The notes beneath the pieces are model-generated. The model worked only from the letters and a program-made list of their open reading frames with translations, was not told where the DNA came from and searched no databases. This document shows positions 30,510 to 33,639 of a DNA stretch of 33,639 nucleotides, piece by piece (positions within the stretch are counted from its first letter, which is position 1; every line of letters begins with the position of its first letter). The translations under genes were made by a program, and so were the position numbers. The stretch comes from an uncultured Bacillota bacterium. GTDB taxonomy: Bacteria; Bacillota; Clostridia; Christensenellales; Borkfalkiaceae. The stretch lies in NCBI GenBank assembly GCA_949297575.1, contig CASFTB010000015.1:1-33639 (forward strand), in the 5' to 3' direction.

Positions 30510-31670
30510 ATGGCGCTCTGTCTTGAAAGCGGCTATACGTCGCTGAATAAAAAGAACGAGGAGCTGTGCGGCGACCGCGTCGAGAGCATCGTCTCGGGCG
30601 ACTATACCACCCTCGTGCTCGCGGACGGGCTGGGCAGCGGGGTCAAGGCGAACATCCTCTCCACCCTCACCTCCAAGATCCTCTGCACGATGGTCGCCAA
30701 CGACATCGCCATCGAAGACTGCGTGGAGACCATCCTGCAGTCTTTGCCCGTGTGCAAGGTGCGCGGCGTGGCGTACTCCACCTTCTCCGTCATCCACATG
30801 AACAGCGAGGGGAAGGGGTACCTGTTCGAGTTCGACAACCCGCAGGCGATCTGGGTGCGCGATTGCAAGTGCCGCGATTTCCCCCGCGAGGCGATGGATA
30901 TTTTCGGCAAAACGGTGTATAAGACGCCGCTCGATCTGCGGGCGGGAGACGTCGTCGTCGTCATGAGCGACGGCGTCATCCACGCGGGCATCGGCATGAC
31001 GATGAACCTCGGCTGGCAGCGGCCGGAGGTCATGGAATATCTCGACGAAAACGTAAAGCCGGGGATGAGCGCGCGCGCCGTGGCATGTTTGCTTGCGGGC
31101 GTGTGCAACGACTTGTACCTCGGCACCCCCGGAGACGACACGACCGTCGCCGCCGTCAAGGTGCGCGAAAAGCTGAACGTGAACCTGATGATCGGCCCGC
31201 CCGTCGATAAATCCAAGGACGACTTCTACATTTCCCGCTTTCTGGCGGGGGAGGGGAAAAAGGTGGTCTGCGGCGGCACCAGCTCGCAGATCGTCGCGCG
31301 GCATCTGAAAACGACGGTGCGCGCCTCCTTCGACTTCCCCGATAAGGAGGTGCCGCCCATCGGCTTCATCGACGGCATCGACCTGACCACAGAGGGGGTG
31401 CTGACCATGCGCAGGCTTCTGGAACTTTCCGAAAAATATGTGGACGTACACGATCTGACCCCCAAGACCTTTACCAAAAAGGACGGAGCTTCCCTTCTCG
31501 CGCAGCTGCTGTTCGAGGAGGCGACGGACGTGCATTTCTTTGTGGGGCAGAGCATCAACGCGGCGCACCAGGGCCTGCCCATCGACATCACGATGAAGCT
31601 GAAACTGGTCGAAAGCCTCGCCGCCAACCTGAAGCGGATGGGCAAAAAGGTCATGATAGATTACGATTAA
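30510..31670 (+). CDS. SpoIIE-family PP2C serine phosphatase
   Basis: 386 aa. PP2C metal-binding motifs are present: VLADGLGSGVKAN (about residues 34-46), VVVMSDGVIHAG (about 149-160) and GDDTTVAAVKV (about 209-219). The last 165 residues form an additional domain of unknown function rich in charged helices. It starts 2 nt after the PAS-hydrogenase stop, so it is tightly coupled. SpoIIE-type phosphatases act on anti-sigma-factor antagonists or HPr-like proteins; here the likely input is the redox or H2 state read by the upstream sensor. The true substrate is unknown and no anti-sigma gene is in the window. Confidence 0.88.
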   Translation: MALCLESGYTSLNKKNEELCGDRVESIVSGDYTTLVLADGLGSGVKANILSTLTSKILCTMVANDIAIEDCVETILQSLPVCKVRGVAYSTFSVIHMNSEGKGYLFEFDNPQAIWVRDCKCRDFPREAMDIFGKTVYKTPLDLRAGDVVVVMSDGVIHAGIGMTMNLGWQRPEVMEYLDENVKPGMSARAVACLLAGVCNDLYLGTPGDDTTVAAVKVREKLNVNLMIGPPVDKSKDDFYISRFLAGEGKKVVCGGTSSQIVARHLKTTVRASFDFPDKEVPPIGFIDGIDLTTEGVLTMRRLLELSEKYVDVHDLTPKTFTKKDGASLLAQLLFEEATDVHFFVGQSINAAHQGLPIDITMKLKLVESLAANLKRMGKKVMIDYD

Positions 31671-31836
31671 AAGCGCTTTCGCCCTTTTGGGGCGGAAGGT
31701 GCGGGAGGAGGGCGTTTCGGGCAGGCAGCCCGAAGCGCCGCAGGGGAACAAGCCCCCGAGCCCGAGTGCAGCGCTTCGGCAAAAGGACAACAAAGGACAA
31801 CAAAGGACAATAAAGGATAAAAAAGAGAGGTAGGTC
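31671..31836 (+). other. Intercistronic region with hairpin before the second hydrogenase
   Basis: 166 nt without a gene. It has a hairpin (GTTTCGGGC...GCCCGAAGC, about 31711-31737) and an upstream mini-stem CGCCC/GGGCG (31679-31694), then the tandem 10-mer repeat and a GAGAGG ribosome binding site. No promoter recognised, so expression probably continues from upstream with possible RNA processing here. Confidence 0.5.
31781..31820 (+). repeat. Tandem 10-bp repeat with Shine-Dalgarno-like core
   Basis: Four units of CAAAGGACAA (last one degenerate: TAAAGGATAA), 31781-31820, each containing AAGGA. It ends about 17 nt before the ATG of the following hydrogenase gene. Tandem repeats in this place can vary in copy number. 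Confidence 0.8.
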
Positions 31837-33288
31837 ATGGCTGCAAGCAAAAGAATTTTTGATACCGCAGTACAAAAGCTCAAGTACGACGTGCTCAAAG
31901 CGATCATCCGCAACGAGTATGAGCACTGCTACGACAACATTTATATCGACATCCCCAAAGAGATCTCCCCGGGGCCCAAGGCGACGATGCGCTGCTGCAT
32001 CTTCAAGGAGCGCGCCATCGTACAGGAGCGCATCAAGCTGGCGATGGGAGGGGACAAAAACAACCCCAACGTCGTCGAGGTGATCGACATCGCCTGCGAC
32101 GAATGCCCCATCGGCGGTATCTTCGTCACGCCCGCCTGCCGCGGCTGCATCGTGCACCGCTGCCAGGAGGTGTGCCCGAAGGACGCCATCCAGATCATCG
32201 ACCACAAGGCGGTGGTGGATAAGTCCAAGTGCATCGAGTGCGGCAAGTGCACGCAGGCGTGCCCGTACGGCGCCATCATCCATCAGAAGCGCCCCTGCGT
32301 CTCTTCCTGCAAGGTCAAGGCGATCACGGTGGGGGAGGACAAGAAGGCGGTCATCGACAACGACAAGTGCATCGCCTGCGGCGCGTGCGTCTATCAGTGC
32401 CCCTTCGGTGCGGTCGTAGACAAATCCTTCGTCCTCGAAAGCATCGGCATCCTGCGCGAGGCGGAGGCAAAGGGCAACCACGTGTACGCCGTCATCGCGC
32501 CCTCCATCGTCAGCCAGTTCAAGTACGCGAAGATCGAGCAGGTCGTCACCGGCATCCGCAAGCTCGGTTTCCATCAGGTGGTCGAGGCGGCGCTGGGCGC
32601 AGATATCACCCTCTATCACGAGGCGGAGGAGTGGAAGGAAAAGGGCATCCTGACTACTTCCTGCTGCCCTTCCTTCGTCATGTTTGTGGAAAAGAACTTC
32701 CCCGAGCTCGCCAAATACGTCTCGCATTCCGTCTCCCCGATGGTCGAGGCGGCAATGCTCATCAAGCGCACCGACCCCACGGGCAAGGTCATCTTCATCG
32801 GCCCCTGCTCGAGCAAAAAGCTGGAGTACCGCCTGCCCAAGACCAAGGGCGCGATCGACAGCGTCCTCTCCTTCGAAGAGCTGCAGGCCTTCCTCGACGC
32901 CCGCCACATCGACGTGGGCAGCCTGGAAGAGACCTCGCTCGACAACGCCTCCTTCTACGGCCGTATCTTCGCCAAGAGCGGCGGCATCGCGCAGGGCATC
33001 GCAGACGTGGCAAAGGAGATGGGCGTCGAGGGCGTGAAGCCTCTCGCCATGAACGGCATCGACGAGTGCCGCGCCGCGCTGATGAAGCTCAAATTCAACC
33101 GCGCCACGGAAAACTTTTTTGAGGGCATGGCGTGCGACGGCGGCTGCCTCAACGGCGCGCTCTGCCTCAACCACGGCCCGAAAAACGTCGTCGACGTAGA
33201 CAAATACGGCGCCTCCGCCAAGGAAAAGACCATCGACAATTCCGTCAAGCTGTACAAGCTGAGCATGGGCGAGGGCGGCGGCGAGTGA
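31837..33288 (+). CDS. Monomeric [FeFe]-hydrogenase homologue, group B-like
   Basis: 483 aa. The N-terminal domain has many cysteines, including DIACDECPIGG and CRGCIVHRCQEVCP. Two [4Fe-4S] ferredoxin motifs follow: CIECGKCTQACP and CIACGACVYQCP. The H-cluster domain has L1 TSCCPSFV (about 275), L2 GPCSSKK (about 322) and L3 MACDGGCLNG (about 431). Both L1 cysteines, the L2 Cys and Lys, and L3 Met and Cys-x3-Cys are retained, so the H-cluster can be built. Differences from canonical group A (TSCCPGW, MPCTSK, MACPGGC) fit group B. Start at 31837 is set by GAGAGG. Whether it evolves or senses H2 is unknown; maturases HydEFG are not in this window. Confidence 0.9.
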   Translation: MAASKRIFDTAVQKLKYDVLKAIIRNEYEHCYDNIYIDIPKEISPGPKATMRCCIFKERAIVQERIKLAMGGDKNNPNVVEVIDIACDECPIGGIFVTPACRGCIVHRCQEVCPKDAIQIIDHKAVVDKSKCIECGKCTQACPYGAIIHQKRPCVSSCKVKAITVGEDKKAVIDNDKCIACGACVYQCPFGAVVDKSFVLESIGILREAEAKGNHVYAVIAPSIVSQFKYAKIEQVVTGIRKLGFHQVVEAALGADITLYHEAEEWKEKGILTTSCCPSFVMFVEKNFPELAKYVSHSVSPMVEAAMLIKRTDPTGKVIFIGPCSSKKLEYRLPKTKGAIDSVLSFEELQAFLDARHIDVGSLEETSLDNASFYGRIFAKSGGIAQGIADVAKEMGVEGVKPLAMNGIDECRAALMKLKFNRATENFFEGMACDGGCLNGALCLNHGPKNVVDVDKYGASAKEKTIDNSVKLYKLSMGEGGGE

Positions 33289-33313
33289 GCCGCGCCCGCC
33301 GTCAGAAAGAGAA

Positions 33314-33350
33314 GCCGCCGCGGGACATCAATGTCCCGCGGCGGCATTTT
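33314..33350 (+). terminator. Intrinsic terminator of the hydrogenase operon
   Basis: GCCGCCGCGGGACAT (33314-33328) and ATGTCCCGCGGCGGC (33331-33345) form a 15-bp perfect stem with a 2-nt centre, followed by ATTTTCTGTC. Confidence 0.8.
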
Positions 33351-33475
33351 CTGTCTTGTCTGCCTCCGCCGAAAAATGCCCGCATGCGCATATGCGCCCT
33401 GCACGGAGAGGAGATCTGTTTTTTCGGTTCTTTCTCCGCATCGGTCGCCTGCGGTGCCGGCTTGCCCCCGATCCG

Positions 33476-33503
33476 GAATTAAGAATGCAGAATGTAGAAT
33501 TGA
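33476..33503. repeat. Four tandem heptamers GAATKNN
   Basis: GAATTAA, GAATGCA, GAATGTA, GAATTGA in immediate succession. Degenerate GAATT-type runs like this occur dispersed in some clostridial genomes. No gene is seen in 33351-33639; the interval also has hairpins at 33550-33585 (CCCGAAAAA/TTTTTCGGG) and 33611-33631 (CGTTTTAC/GTAAAACG). Confidence 0.6.
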
Positions 33504-33639
33504 GGGCGGAGCAGGAGCGCCCCCTTTTTTTCCGGTTGCCTCAAATTCTCCCGAAAAAGATCTGCGCAGCAAAGATTTTTCGGGAAGAGGAGGCGCCGCC
33601 GTGCAAGTCGGGCGTTTTACATAAAGTAAAACGTCGACG

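Noticed and set aside
31781..31820. Tandem repeat as a CRISPR array
   Set aside because: Units are 10 bp and directly adjacent with no spacers; no cas genes in the window.
1..33639. tRNA, rRNA, insertion sequence or prophage genes
   Set aside because: No tRNA-like cloverleaf ending, rRNA segment, transposase, integrase or phage structural motif was seen on either strand.

Overview
This is a GC-rich stretch of bacterial chromosome with short AT-rich patches. Strong GGAGG ribosome binding sites, consensus TTGACA-17-TATAAT promoters, a GerA-type spore germination operon, a SpoIIQ-like M23 protein, a NiaR (3H-domain) regulator and [FeFe]-hydrogenase genes together suggest an anaerobic, endospore-forming member of the Clostridia. 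It is probably a gut-type lineage with unusually high GC, but species or family cannot be fixed from the sequence.

Layout. 1-1276 has no convincing protein gene. It holds a minus-strand unit of about 665 nt with a perfect promoter and a strong intrinsic terminator, which looks like a large non-coding or leader RNA carrying two tandem mini-ORFs. 1277-5092 (minus) is gerAA-gerAB-gerAC. 5267-5749 (minus) is a small membrane protein. 5898-6071 (plus) is a free-standing promoter-RNA-terminator unit. 6263-9207 (plus) is prfB, a two-helix membrane protein and tsaD. It is followed by a nested structured element (9225-9310) and a terminator that contains the Shine-Dalgarno of the next small gene. 9981-10685 is the M23/SpoIIQ-like gene. 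10866-14924 is one operon: a RadC-family gene, gltX, a NarL-type histidine kinase and its response regulator. 14979-16810 is a module of a membrane-anchored XRE regulator divergent from two exported or membrane proteins. 16991-20588 is nadA-nadB-nadC-niaR, with a palindromic operator over the -35 box. 20699-25179 repeats the XRE-plus-exported-protein architecture, with a soluble XRE regulator divergent from three lipoproteins, two of them GLUG-like paralogues. 25260-28197 is a PMCA-type P-type ATPase behind a yybP-ykoY (manganese) riboswitch. 28419-33288 is a redox or hydrogen-sensing operon: a thioredoxin-like [2Fe-2S] ferredoxin, a PAS-linked [FeFe]-hydrogenase homologue, a SpoIIE-type PP2C phosphatase and a second [FeFe]-hydrogenase homologue. 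The last 350 nt have no gene but contain a heptamer repeat and hairpins.

How the genes work together. The NAD block makes quinolinate from aspartate (nadB, nadA), turns it into nicotinate mononucleotide (nadC), and encodes its own niacin-responsive repressor (niaR). The hydrogenase block looks regulatory: an iron-sulfur/PAS sensor is translationally close to a PP2C phosphatase, and a group B-like hydrogenase follows. The two XRE modules each pair a regulator with surface proteins and have clear operator-like repeats in the shared intergenic region. All functions are read from motifs by eye; no database search was run.
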